Source: Herpetosiphon geysericola (GTDB lineage Bacteria > Chloroflexota > Chloroflexia > Chloroflexales > Herpetosiphonaceae). Taken from it: a stretch of DNA of 64,000 nucleotides. The notes below the pieces were generated by a model. It did not search any database. It had not been told where the DNA came from and saw nothing but the letters and a program-made list of their open reading frames with translations. The position numbers and the translations under genes were made by a program. This document shows, piece after piece, positions 26,448-35,406 of the stretch (position 1 is its first letter; each line of letters starts with the position of its first letter). Location: NCBI RefSeq assembly GCF_001306135.1, contig NZ_LGKP01000035.1:248001-312000 (forward strand), read 5' to 3'.

Positions 26448-27866
26448 TTGGATACAAAACAGATTTGGTTGACAACCCTCGGGACTTTGCAAAACCAAAT
26501 ACTTCGTTATGATTATGATACCTGGCTGAAAACTACGGCCTTGGTTTCGGTTGCCAACGATTTAGCCGTGATTGGCGCGCCGAATGTCACCACCAAGCAG
26601 GTGATCGAAGATCGTTTTATGAGTGTATTGCGCCGCGCTTTGGGCGAGGTTTTGGGCTATCAAGTCAATGTGCGGGTGATTATCAGCAGTGCGCCTGCTG
26701 CGCCAAGCGAGCCTGCCCCACCTCCGCCAGCAGAACCCAGCCAAACAGCAGAGGTGGCTGAGCCAAGTTTTGCCAGTTTTAACCAACCTGCGCCAATGCT
26801 CAACCAATTGCCATTGGGCGATCCCAATCGCTCATCGGTGCTCAACCCACGCTATACCTTTTCGTCGTTTATTGTTGGTAGCTCCAACCGTTTGGCCCAT
26901 GCAGCTTGTATGGCGGTGGCCGAACACCCTGCCCAAGCCTATAACCCGCTGTTTTTATATGGCGGCGTTGGGTTGGGCAAAACCCACTTGTTGCAGGCAA
27001 TTGGCAACTATGCTTTGGATCGCAATCCAGAAGTGAATGTGCTCTATGTGTCGTCGGAGAAATTCACCAACGATTTGATCAACGCTATTCGTCGCCAACA
27101 AACTGAAGAGTTTCGCATTCGCTACCGCAATATCGATATTTTGCTAATCGACGATATTCAATTTATCGCTGGCAAGGAAGGCACGCAGGAAGAATTTTTC
27201 CATACCTTCAACACCTTGCATGGCGCTGGCAAGCAAATTGTGCTCAGCTCCGATCGCCCGCCAAAAGCGATTTTAACCCTCGAAGAACGTTTACGTTCGC
27301 GCTTTGAGTGGGGCTTGATTGTCGATGTGCAAAACCCAGATCTGGAAACGCGAACGGCAATTTTGCGCGCCAAAGGCGAAACTTTGCAAGTGCCAGTTTC
27401 CTCCGATGTGATCGACTTTTTGGCCCAGCGGATTCAAAGCAATATTCGCGAGCTAGAAGGCTGTTTGAATCGGGTGATTGCCTATGCCAATCTTAATCGC
27501 ACGCCAGTGACGGTTGAGGTTGCTTCCGCTGCCTTGGCCGATTTGCTGGATACCAGTCGGCGCAAACGGGTCACATCTGATGATATTTTTCGTGAAGTTT
27601 CACAGCATTATGGCATCGATCAACGAGCGATTCGTGGCCGTGGCCGCTCGCGCAACGTCGTATTGCCACGCCAAGTTGTGATGTATTTGCTGCGCGAAGA
27701 AACCGATGCCTCGCTCGTTGAAATTGGCGAATTGCTCGGCGGTCGCGACCACACCACCGTGATGCATGGCTACAACAAAATTAACGACGAACTGACGAGT
27801 GATGCTCGCTTGCGCAACGATATCACCTCGCTCCGCCAACGGCTCTACGGCGAAAACGCCCGTTAA
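26448..27866 (+). CDS. dnaA: chromosomal replication initiator DnaA
   Basis: The initiator ATPase binds DnaA boxes and opens the origin. The start is TTG 26448, nine bases after AGGAG, giving 472 residues. Domain I is about 1-85. A Pro/Ala/Glu-rich domain II linker follows (about 85-125). The AAA+ domain III has Walker [10 protein letters not shown] (about 172-180) and Walker [10 protein letters not shown]. Domain IV carries the helix-turn-helix signature [11 protein letters not shown]. Unlike in many bacteria, dnaN does not follow; a convergent peptidase gene does. Combined TTG start and RBS-masking leader suggest low, controlled translation. Confidence 0.97.
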   Translation: MDTKQIWLTTLGTLQNQILRYDYDTWLKTTALVSVANDLAVIGAPNVTTKQVIEDRFMSVLRRALGEVLGYQVNVRVIISSAPAAPSEPAPPPPAEPSQTAEVAEPSFASFNQPAPMLNQLPLGDPNRSSVLNPRYTFSSFIVGSSNRLAHAACMAVAEHPAQAYNPLFLYGGVGLGKTHLLQAIGNYALDRNPEVNVLYVSSEKFTNDLINAIRRQQTEEFRIRYRNIDILLIDDIQFIAGKEGTQEEFFHTFNTLHGAGKQIVLSSDRPPKAILTLEERLRSRFEWGLIVDVQNPDLETRTAILRAKGETLQVPVSSDVIDFLAQRIQSNIRELEGCLNRVIAYANLNRTPVTVEVASAALADLLDTSRRKRVTSDDIFREVSQHYGIDQRAIRGRGRSRNVVLPRQVVMYLLREETDASLVEIGELLGGRDHTTVMHGYNKINDELTSDARLRNDITSLRQRLYGENAR

Positions 27867-27873
27867 ATGCCCA

Positions 27874-27905
27874 AAGGCCACGGTCGATCAACCGTGGCCT
27901 TCATT
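27874..27905. terminator. hairpin terminator between convergent dnaA and peptidase genes
   Basis: The eleven-base perfect arms 27874-27884 and 27891-27901 surround a six-base loop. T-runs are weak on both sides, so efficiency is uncertain. Confidence 0.7.
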
Positions 27906-27917
27906 GTTTAATCGTGG

Positions 27918-28865
27918 TTAATTTTTGGTCAGCCACTCTTCAAGCGTGCGCCCAACTGCTTCTAAGGCCGCAGCGCTGAGTTTATCGATTGTGTCATTGG
28001 TGGTATGCCAATACGGGTAATCAAAGTCGATCAGGTCGGCAGCACTAAAGCCTTGCTGCAAGAAGGCCGTGTGATCATCAAGCACATGGTGTTTGGTTTC
28101 TGAGATGAAGGTGGTATAGCCCAAATCTGCTGCTTGTTGCCAAATTTCGGCTCGCAAGGCTGGCGTGGAACTTTGCTCAAGGTAAATTTGCTGGTCGGCA
28201 TCGCCGATCATATCGACAATCACCACTGCTTTGGGTGCAGTTTCGAGCTTGGGCGCAAGGTCGATTGAGCCAAGCGTCCAGCCCCACTCGCCAATTGTGC
28301 CATTATCCTCTGCATCGAAAAACACCAGCCAAACTTCCTCGTTCAGGCGTTCTGGCTTGAGCACGCGCGCCAATTCAAGCAGCACTGCAACGCCGCTGGC
28401 GCCGTCATTGGCTGCTGGCACTGGCTGCATACGCTTATTGGGGTCGGGATCATTATCGGCGTAGCGTCGAGCATCGTAGTGTGCGCCAAGCAACACCAGC
28501 GGGCCTGTGCCACGTTTGGCAATAATATTGCGGCCTTTCTTATTTTCGGGCACGTTGAAAAATTGCTCTTCAACGTCCCAGCCATATTCAAGCAAGGTTT
28601 GCACAATCCAATCGCCGTTGGCTTGCCAGCCAGGCGTGCCAGTGTCGCGGGGAATCCATTGCATCTGCGCTTTGGCAAACTCCATGGCATTGGCTCCGTC
28701 GAATTGTGGGCTATCGGTGAGGCTTGGCTTGGGCAAAGGCACAATTGTTGGTGCGACCGTTTGAACTGGCTCGGGTACAGGTGTGCTGGCAGTTGCGCCG
28801 CAGCCAGCCAAACTAACGATCAGGCCAATTTGGAATAAGCGTTGCAGCCAAACGCGCTGTCTCAT
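27918..28865 (-). CDS. M28-family zinc aminopeptidase lipoprotein
   Basis: A 315-residue extracytoplasmic peptidase. A lipoprotein signal ends in LAGC (about residue 22), followed by a Thr/Pro spacer. The co-catalytic zinc site of family M28 is visible: LGAHYDARR (His and Asp), PAANDGASG (bridging Asp), FFDAEDNG (catalytic and ligand Glu/Asp), VVIVDMIGD and the late DYPYWHTTNDT (His). It overlaps the upstream M20 gene by four bases (ATGA), so both are translated together. It is likely to release N-terminal amino acids from peptides outside the cell. Confidence 0.9.
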   Translation of the reverse strand: MRQRVWLQRLFQIGLIVSLAGCGATASTPVPEPVQTVAPTIVPLPKPSLTDSPQFDGANAMEFAKAQMQWIPRDTGTPGWQANGDWIVQTLLEYGWDVEEQFFNVPENKKGRNIIAKRGTGPLVLLGAHYDARRYADNDPDPNKRMQPVPAANDGASGVAVLLELARVLKPERLNEEVWLVFFDAEDNGTIGEWGWTLGSIDLAPKLETAPKAVVIVDMIGDADQQIYLEQSSTPALRAEIWQQAADLGYTTFISETKHHVLDDHTAFLQQGFSAADLIDFDYPYWHTTNDTIDKLSAAALEAVGRTLEEWLTKN

Positions 28866-30061
28866 TCGTTGCTCCCATTGAGATAACGGGTTGTAGCTTC
28901 ACATAAAATCGCCACACCCAAGGGCAAAACTCCTTCATCGAAGCTAAATGCTGGGTGATGATGTGGATGCGCGCCCAATTCACGCTCCAAGGTTTGGCCA
29001 CCCAAGAAGAAATAGCAGCCAGGCACTTCATTCAACAAGACCGACATATCTTCCGAACCCATGGTACGGATGCTGTCATCAACATTTTCAGCGCCCAAAA
29101 TTGCTTCGGCTGCACCGCGTACCAAGGCGGTGGCTGCAGGATCGCAGATGGTTGCTGGGCACATTTCATCATATTTGAGAACTGCGCTTGCGCCAAAGGT
29201 TGCGGCTACGCCTTGTACCACCTCGTGCACCCGTTGCTTCAAACGCTCGCGAGCTTCTGGGTCGTAGCTGCGAATCGTGCCTGTCAGGGTGGCGCTGTGG
29301 GCGATGATATTGTGAGCTGTGCCTGCTTGAACCGAGCCAACCGACAGCACTGCTGGTTGTTCAGGGTGAATATTGCGGCTGACGATTGAGTGCAAGGCCA
29401 CGACCATGTGCGACGCAACTAATACCGAATCGATGGTGGTTTCTGGCTGTGCGCCGTGGCCGCCCTTGCCGGTAATTTCCACATTAAACGTATCTGCAGA
29501 AGCCATAATTGGCCCAGAACGCACATTAGCCGTGCCCAAGGGCATTGGTGCCCAAATATGCAAGCCCAGCGAAATATCAGGCCGGGGATTTTCCATCGCG
29601 CCAGCCTCGACCATCTTTTGCGCGCCACCGCCCCCTTCTTCTGCTGGCTGGAACAGCAATTTGATGCCCCCATTGCCAAGTGCTTCGCGGTTTTGCATTA
29701 AGGCTGCGGCAACACCCAAACCAATCGCAACGTGGCCATCGTGGCCGCAGGCATGCATTTTGCCATCGATCGTTGAGCGATAATCAACATCATTTTGCTC
29801 GTGAATTGGCAAGGCATCCATATCGAAGCGCAACATGGCAACTTTGCCGCCTGGTTGGGCTGGAATCACGCCTAAAACGCCGGTTGTGGCCAGCCCTTCG
29901 GTCACCTCGTAGCCTAACTCGCGCAAGCGATCGGCCACAATTTTGGCAGTGCGAAATTCCTCGAAGCCAAGTTCAGGGTGCTGGTGTAAATCACGCCGAT
30001 CAGTGATCAATTGCTCCACCAACGTGTGGGCAACATAGCGAAAATCTGGACGACTAGCCAT
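28862..30061 (-). CDS. M20-family amidohydrolase (hippurate / N-acyl-amino-acid hydrolase type)
   Basis: A 399-residue metal-dependent amidohydrolase. The start at 30061 has AAGGAG six bases upstream; that ribosome-binding site is itself part of the longer frame reaching 30109, which is therefore rejected. Signatures are DMDALPIHEQ, GKMHACGHDGH, LLFQPAEEGGGGAQ and the C-terminal HHPAFSFDEG. These fit the IAA-amino-acid hydrolase / aminoacylase group, cutting N-acyl amino acids. There is no signal peptide, so it is cytoplasmic. Together with the coupled outer M28 peptidase it could form a peptide-degrading pair. Confidence 0.92.
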   Translation of the reverse strand: MASRPDFRYVAHTLVEQLITDRRDLHQHPELGFEEFRTAKIVADRLRELGYEVTEGLATTGVLGVIPAQPGGKVAMLRFDMDALPIHEQNDVDYRSTIDGKMHACGHDGHVAIGLGVAAALMQNREALGNGGIKLLFQPAEEGGGGAQKMVEAGAMENPRPDISLGLHIWAPMPLGTANVRSGPIMASADTFNVEITGKGGHGAQPETTIDSVLVASHMVVALHSIVSRNIHPEQPAVLSVGSVQAGTAHNIIAHSATLTGTIRSYDPEARERLKQRVHEVVQGVAATFGASAVLKYDEMCPATICDPAATALVRGAAEAILGAENVDDSIRTMGSEDMSVLLNEVPGCYFFLGGQTLERELGAHPHHHPAFSFDEGVLPLGVAILCEATTRYLNGSNE

Positions 30062-30181
30062 AGACAACTCCTTCATGCTGAGCTTGAGTGAAAAGACCAC
30101 TACCGTCATGCTACACAGATTTTGATCTTTGACAAAACCCTTAGTTTACCAAAAATCACCCATAACGCTGAATAATAGGCT

Positions 30182-30210
30182 TTGCCCGCATCTAAGGCGT
30201 GTGATACAAT
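30182..30210 (+). promoter_or_regulatory. putative promoter of the TPR protein gene
   Basis: TTGCCC (30182-30187), a 17-base spacer and TACAAT (30205-30210) lie 84 bases before the ATG. Confidence 0.45.
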
Positions 30211-30294
30211 AACGCCCAATACCGTTGTATCCCTCTCTTATGGCACAAATTGTGCGCTAGTGCCTGGAACAATACGTGCAGGCAAGGAGACCGC

Positions 30295-31737
30295 ATGGCA
30301 GACAAAGAGAGCATCCTGCAGCTCGGTATCGAAGCTGCGCGTGCGGGTGACAAAGAAGAGGCGCGGAAACTTTTCCGTTTGCTGACCCGCGAGACTCCAT
30401 CCGACCCTCAAGCATGGCTGTGGTTGGCTGGGGTTGCCGAGGATCGCGAGGAAAAGCGTGCTGCGCTGGAGAAAGTCACCGAACTCGATCCGTCGAATGA
30501 ATTGGCTCGTCAAGGTTTAGAGGCACTTGGTGGCCCTACAGCTAAGCCTGCTGTTCAAACACCGCCGCCTGCTCCAGAACCTGCACCAGTTTTTGTGGAG
30601 CCAGCAACCACTACCGCATTTGATGATTTTGATGTCGATTGGGGGCAACCAAGCCCGCGTGCCGTTGAGCAAACTCCTGCACCTGCTGCCAAAGCAGATC
30701 CTGCCCGAACCCGCGAACTAACGCCAGATGAAGAATTTGCCATGTCGTTGGATTCGCTGGGCAGCTATTCAAACGCCATGAGCGATCGCCAAAAGAGTGG
30801 CAACGATTCATCAGTCGATTTCGATATTCCCGATTTTGGCGATGATCTCGACCTCGATGCCTACATGAACCGCGAACGGGTCGATGTCTCGCAAATCGAA
30901 GTCAAGCCAGAAGAAGCCAAAAAGCCAATCCGCCGTTCACCAACCTTGTCGGCTGCAACCGCAGAAAGCAATAATGTTACCCCCCGTGGTGGCAAACGCA
31001 AAACCAACCAAGGCAATAGCGCCTTAATCCGCGCTGTGGTTGGGGTTTTGCTGTTGTTCTTATTGGGCTTCTTGGCTTGGAAGTTCATTTTCTCAGGCGA
31101 TCCTGAGCCAGTTGCCAATTTGAACACGCCACAACCAACCTCAATTGGTGGCGGCGTAACCGAGCCAGTTTCGCCAACCGTTGATCTGGCCTTGGCAACC
31201 CCAATCGTTGAGCCAACGATTGATCCAAACCTGCCCCAGCCAACGCCAGTCCCACCAATCGTTGATCCCAACACCTTCCCAGTCGATCAACAATTGGGTA
31301 GTGCTCAACCAGCTTTGTTGCCTTCCGATGGCACAATTCCATTAAATGTTGATGGTTGGTTCTTCAACTATGCTGGCGGCAATTTGGTTGCCGATGGCAA
31401 TGCGATTAATCTCCAGCCTCAAGGCCGTTGGATTGCAGTGCGCTTGTTGATGGCCGACACTGCTGGCGGGCGTAACATTCCTGCCGATTTGGTTGTCTTG
31501 AAAGATGCGCAAGGTCGGGTGTATCGTGCCAATCTTGATGCTTCTGAAGCAGTAACCAATGTCTACCCCGATTTTGTCAATCGTGGCTTCCCATACATCA
31601 ACCAAAAACAAACCGCGCCAGCTGGCAACTTTACCACGGCGTTGGTCTTTGATGTGGCTCCTGATGCAACCGATTTGGTGTTGTTCAGCCCACAATACCT
31701 CGATCAAGGCTATTATGTGCGGGCTAACTCGCAATAA
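30295..31737 (+). CDS. TPR-domain single-span membrane protein
   Basis: A 480-residue protein. The ATG at 30295 follows AAGGAG. Residues 1-80 form about two tetratricopeptide repeats (GIEAARAGDKEEARKLF, PQAWLWLAG, ALEKVTELDPSN), a protein-binding scaffold. A Pro/Ala- and acid-rich stretch (about 80-235) leads to one membrane helix (about 243-263), and the C-terminal 150 residues form an outer domain after a Pro/Thr-rich spacer. The outer domain has a repeated Gly/Asn, beta-rich character (WFFNYAGGNLV...GRWIAVRLLMAD) and is unrecognised. The shape recalls the kinase upstream: an inner interaction domain and an outer beta domain. Confidence 0.8.
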   Translation: MADKESILQLGIEAARAGDKEEARKLFRLLTRETPSDPQAWLWLAGVAEDREEKRAALEKVTELDPSNELARQGLEALGGPTAKPAVQTPPPAPEPAPVFVEPATTTAFDDFDVDWGQPSPRAVEQTPAPAAKADPARTRELTPDEEFAMSLDSLGSYSNAMSDRQKSGNDSSVDFDIPDFGDDLDLDAYMNRERVDVSQIEVKPEEAKKPIRRSPTLSAATAESNNVTPRGGKRKTNQGNSALIRAVVGVLLLFLLGFLAWKFIFSGDPEPVANLNTPQPTSIGGGVTEPVSPTVDLALATPIVEPTIDPNLPQPTPVPPIVDPNTFPVDQQLGSAQPALLPSDGTIPLNVDGWFFNYAGGNLVADGNAINLQPQGRWIAVRLLMADTAGGRNIPADLVVLKDAQGRVYRANLDASEAVTNVYPDFVNRGFPYINQKQTAPAGNFTTALVFDVAPDATDLVLFSPQYLDQGYYVRANSQ

Positions 31738-31761
31738 ACCTGCCTGATCAAGCAGCGATGC

Positions 31762-31798
31762 AAAAGCGGTCTTTCGAGTTTCGAAAGGCCGCTTTTGG
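31762..31798 (+). terminator. intrinsic terminator after the TPR gene
   Basis: AAAAGCGG...CTTTCG pairs with CGAAAG...CCGCTTTT across 31762-31796 with a small bulge, ending in a T-run. Confidence 0.85.
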
Positions 31799-31869
31799 TT
31801 GTGCGAAGCAGGCAAGGGCTGTGCTATCATAGCTCGTAGCAAAACCATCAGCACAAAAGGAAGGTTGTT

Positions 31870-32559
31870 GTGGGTCTAGTCTTCAATGGATTGTTGCTGG
31901 GTGTCCCGCTGGGTTTGACCATTTTAGGCGCGAGTCGGGGGATTCAGCGCGAGGCCATGACGTTAATTGGCATCTTGTTGGGGGCGTTGTTGGCTGAGCT
32001 TTGGGGGCCAATCTGGGGACCAAATAATGCCACCCGCTTCAATCAAGATATTGCCAATACTACTGCTTGGATCTCGATTATTCTGCTGCTTATCTGCACG
32101 ATTTTTATTGGCTATGGCGGGGCTTTGCTCTTGCCTTCGCGCAAGCAGTTGGCCTTGGGGCGCTCGCGCTGGTTTGGGGCTGGCGCTGGCTTATTCAATG
32201 GAATCTTGCTGCTCAGCCTGATTTTGCGCTATGGCAATGTCTATAACAACGATTTGCTAATCAGCGAATGGGCAGCGAGTAGCCGCGTAGCAATGGTGTT
32301 TATCGAGCGCTTTCCCACAATGTTGCTATTTGGCGTTGTGGCAATTGCCGTGCTGGTCAATTTGCGGCTCTTACAACGCTTGATCTTCAAACTCCATGGC
32401 AAGGAAACTAAAAAAGAAGAAAAGAAGAAGGTCGAGGAAAAACCAGCAGATCCGCCCAAACCACCAGAACCAAAACCACCAGCCCCCGATACGGTCAACA
32501 ACCCGATCTTGCGCGATTTGATTTTGGCTGAGATCAAAAAAGATAAACCACCTGCCTAA
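31870..32559 (+). CDS. CvpA-like membrane protein with charged Pro/Lys tail
   Basis: A 229-residue protein from GTG 31870 (AAGGAAGG upstream). Four hydrophobic segments lie in residues 1-175. The first is followed by ASRGIQREAMTLIGILLGALLAE, matching the RG-x-x-RE pattern of the CvpA family (envelope biogenesis, colicin V production). The last 55 residues are a Lys/Glu helix and a PPKPPEPKPPAP linker, which CvpA proteins normally lack. No operon partner is evident. The assignment to CvpA is by pattern only. Confidence 0.6.
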   Translation: MGLVFNGLLLGVPLGLTILGASRGIQREAMTLIGILLGALLAELWGPIWGPNNATRFNQDIANTTAWISIILLLICTIFIGYGGALLLPSRKQLALGRSRWFGAGAGLFNGILLLSLILRYGNVYNNDLLISEWAASSRVAMVFIERFPTMLLFGVVAIAVLVNLRLLQRLIFKLHGKETKKEEKKKVEEKPADPPKPPEPKPPAPDTVNNPILRDLILAEIKKDKPPA

Positions 32560-32563
32560 AACG

Positions 32564-32599
32564 CAACAATGGCCGAAATTGCTTCGGCCATTGTTGTTT
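32564..32599. terminator. bidirectional terminator between convergent genes
   Basis: Fourteen-base perfect arms 32564-32577 and 32583-32596 surround a five-base loop, with a T-run on the plus side and a T-run (GTTTT) on the minus side. Confidence 0.9.
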
Positions 32600-32609
32600 A
32601 AGCATTGAT

Positions 32610-34058
32610 TTAGTTGTTCTTCAAGGCAATGGGCAAGAATACCTGTTGGGTGTAGAGGAAGTCAATCTTGGCTCCACATAAGGCATATTCGCTGCTTGCT
32701 GATGATGCATCCCACACCAAAGCCAAGCCTTGATCGGCGTTGGCAATTGGGTAGTTGATGCTGACTGAGTTTTGGGTGCCGGTGCCCATCACTGGGACGC
32801 TGGTGATTTGGCTAAATTCACCGCTGCCAACAAAGCTATACAAGTTGAGGCTTGGGCCAGCAGCAGCATTCTTGTAGTAGAAGGTGACGCGGGCAGCCTT
32901 CGCACCTTCTGGCGCGGTGACGTTGGTCGTCAAATCTTCAATTTCGTTGCTAACGTTGACACAGCCATTGGCATCGCTGCTGTAGTTCACGTTCGAGCGC
33001 CGTGGCACGAAGGTGCTGCCAGTGATAAAGCGACTATCTTGGGTTGGCTTGGTGGTTGGGTTGCTATATTGAAAACGAACCCCACACAAGCGCAGTTGAT
33101 TGCTCAAAACCCCAGCAAAATCAGCAACCACGCTCAACGATTCGTTGCTTTCATTGACGGTGTAATTCAAGGTTTGATCAAGATTCGTCACTGCCGTATC
33201 GGAAACTGGGCTGGTTAATGTGGCAAGGGTGTTGGTTAGGCCTTGGCCATTTGAGGCGATCAGTTTCACCGTCAGATCAGCGCTATTAACATCGCGGAAG
33301 TAGCTGCGCACTGCTGTCAGTTGGCTGCCTTGGGGCAAATCAACATCAGCATTCAGGGTGCGGCCATTGATTTTAACAAAGGTACAGCCAGCCCCAGCAT
33401 ACCCATGTTCGGTGCTAGAGTTGGTGTTAACCAAGGTGCTGCCAACAATAAACAAATAATCGGTCGCTGGGCGTGGCTCTGCTGGGGCAGTGTAGGCAAT
33501 CCGCACGCCACACAATTGCATCGAGGCATTAGTCACACGGGGAAACCATTCCAAGAACAAGCCGCGATTTTGCATATTGACCACATAGGGAGCATATTGC
33601 GAACTAATTGGTGCATAGGTGTTGGTCAAGCCGACTGAGCTTGAAATTTCCACCGTGATCAATTCGCGTGGCGTGATCATGTCGCTGTCGTTGAGTGTCA
33701 ACTTCGCTTTGGTTTGGCTGGTGCTCGTGTCGTTGAGATAATAATCCAAGCCTAAGATGGTTGCACCATTGGGCACTGCAACCGGAGCCGTAAACTCGCC
33801 ACTGCTGGTGGCATAAATACAACCAGTTGGTTGATTATTATTGGTGTTGCGTGTTGTTTCAAAGGCCGTGGTTGAGTCGCGGGTTTGAAACGAGCTGCCT
33901 GCAATCCAAAGATACTCGGTATCGTTGGGAGTAGCTGGGTTTTGAGCTGGGGCTTGGGCTAGGGTACTTTGGGCACGAGCAACCAAAGCCGGCCCAACTA
34001 GGAACAACAGTGCCAATAGAACAATGGCGATACGGAATGAAGCGCGGATTCGCGACAT
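32610..34058 (-). CDS. secreted protein with three tandem Cys-containing beta repeats
   Basis: A 482-residue protein with a signal peptide (about 1-29, ending ARA). Three repeats of about 140 residues start near 48, 196 and 335. Each runs from (Y/D)(L/S)(W/R)F-x-x-GS-x-(F/L), through a GC(I/T/V) cysteine, to an LCG(V/A)(R/K) cysteine at its end, suggesting one disulfide per repeat. The chain ends VFLPIALKNN, like the tail of the giant protein at 20019. The fold is unrecognised but looks like an all-beta surface or lectin-type module. AAAGGA precedes the ATG. Confidence 0.8.
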   Translation of the reverse strand: MSRIRASFRIAIVLLALLFLVGPALVARAQSTLAQAPAQNPATPNDTEYLWIAGSSFQTRDSTTAFETTRNTNNNQPTGCIYATSSGEFTAPVAVPNGATILGLDYYLNDTSTSQTKAKLTLNDSDMITPRELITVEISSSVGLTNTYAPISSQYAPYVVNMQNRGLFLEWFPRVTNASMQLCGVRIAYTAPAEPRPATDYLFIVGSTLVNTNSSTEHGYAGAGCTFVKINGRTLNADVDLPQGSQLTAVRSYFRDVNSADLTVKLIASNGQGLTNTLATLTSPVSDTAVTNLDQTLNYTVNESNESLSVVADFAGVLSNQLRLCGVRFQYSNPTTKPTQDSRFITGSTFVPRRSNVNYSSDANGCVNVSNEIEDLTTNVTAPEGAKAARVTFYYKNAAAGPSLNLYSFVGSGEFSQITSVPVMGTGTQNSVSINYPIANADQGLALVWDASSASSEYALCGAKIDFLYTQQVFLPIALKNN

Positions 34059-34204
34059 TGCTACGTCCTTTCCAAGAATACGAATAGCGGTCGTAAAGAT
34101 TGACCCTATGCTAGCATAAAGAGATTAAAAAGAAAAACTTTTGGGGGAACCTGCATGGGTGTTTTTTCGGGTGATTTGCGCTCATCCTTGGTGAGGATGC
34201 TTGC

Positions 34205-34831
34205 TTAGCCTTCGCGTTGCAAATCGCGCGGCTCAGCCCCATACAACCATTGATGGCGGGCTTGCGCCTCCCACCAACTGCCAGGAAACTGCGGCCCTGC
34301 GCCATAAACTTCCTCGATGGCGGACCGAATTTGGCGCGCGCAAACTTCTGGCGCAACTCGCCCAACTCCCGTTCCCAAGCCAGGAATCGCCACGGTTTTG
34401 ACCAACTCAGCAATTGCTTGGCCAGCGAATGTGCCATGTTTGATCAGCAGTAACACTGCCCGACAAGCCAGATATGGGTTAACCGTGCCTTGCAAAATCA
34501 TTGGCACGCGCATGGTTGGCGCGGCAATGACAAACGGAATTTTGGCATGGTCGGTTGGCACCAGCGCCGCCTTGCCAATCAACAACTCGCCAAAATGCTC
34601 CTGTTGAATGATCGTTTGCAAGCGTTCTTGGACATGCCAGCCAAAAAAGCGGCTATACAACATATCGATGCCGCCATCCATAAAGCCAAAGCTATTGGCT
34701 GGGCTAACCACTGCATCAGTCGCGCAATCGAGAATTGAGCCATGCTGAATGCTGACATTCGGCAAATCGCCACAAATTTGCTGCCATGCGGCGACCATCG
34801 CTGGTTGCACATCGGCCAAGATAATCTGCAT
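34205..34831 (-). CDS. macro-domain protein (ADP-ribose binding)
   Basis: A 208-residue protein that is almost entirely one macro domain. It shows ILDCATDAVVSPANSFGFMDGGID near residues 34-57, the loop that binds ADP-ribose, and VAIPGLGTGVGRV (about 147-159), the phosphate-binding glycine loop. Macro domains read or remove ADP-ribose, or hydrolyse its derivatives. The start has AAGGAG overlapping the stop of the upstream thioesterase gene, three bases away. The two are therefore translated in sequence, though no known pathway links them. Confidence 0.9.
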   Translation of the reverse strand: MQIILADVQPAMVAAWQQICGDLPNVSIQHGSILDCATDAVVSPANSFGFMDGGIDMLYSRFFGWHVQERLQTIIQQEHFGELLIGKAALVPTDHAKIPFVIAAPTMRVPMILQGTVNPYLACRAVLLLIKHGTFAGQAIAELVKTVAIPGLGTGVGRVAPEVCARQIRSAIEEVYGAGPQFPGSWWEAQARHQWLYGAEPRDLQREG

Positions 34832-34834
34832 CGG

Positions 34835-35320
34835 TTACTCCTTGGGATAATTAATAATTGCAAATGTGCCCTGACCCAATGCCAGCAAATCACCAGCTTC
34901 GTTAACCACCCGCCCAGTCAAAATGCCAAAGCGGGTTGTGCGTTCGACCAGTTCGGCGCTAGCAATAATATTGCCGTCAACAATGGGCCGCAGGTAATTA
35001 ATTTTCAATTCGAGGGTGGCGCAACCAAGCGGGCGTTCCAGCGCCGTCCAAAATGCGCTACCCATGGCGGTATCGAGCAAACTGTAGGCAACGCCGCCGT
35101 GGGCAATCCCAGCGGGATTGTAATGGCCAGGATCGATCTGCATCGAGCAGCGCGAGCGCCCTGGCTGTACATCTTCGTAGACTACGCCTAAACTCCAAGT
35201 AAAAGCCGCGCCATAGCCTTGATGCTTGCCGATGCGCTGAATTATGGTCAAGGCCAATTGCTGTTCGCGTTCGTCCATTTGGGCCAAAAGCTGCTGAGCT
35301 TGCTCTAAAAATGTTGTCAT
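34835..35320 (-). CDS. PaaI-type hotdog thioesterase
   Basis: A 161-residue acyl-CoA thioesterase. The hotdog core has NPAGIAHGGVAYSLLDTAMGSA (about 68-89), the HGG and acidic residue of the PaaI active site, then a strand with LGCATLELKINYLRPI typical of the family. It would cut small acyl- or aryl-CoA esters. It heads a two-gene unit with the macro-domain gene. The ribosome-binding site before its ATG is weak. Confidence 0.9.
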   Translation of the reverse strand: MTTFLEQAQQLLAQMDEREQQLALTIIQRIGKHQGYGAAFTWSLGVVYEDVQPGRSRCSMQIDPGHYNPAGIAHGGVAYSLLDTAMGSAFWTALERPLGCATLELKINYLRPIVDGNIIASAELVERTTRFGILTGRVVNEAGDLLALGQGTFAIINYPKE

Positions 35321-35406
35321 TGCACAACCCCAAAGAAGCCTATGGCACGACCATAGGCTTGAGATATTCCAAGATACGCTGGTTAATGTAGCACAGAATC
35401 AGTGAG

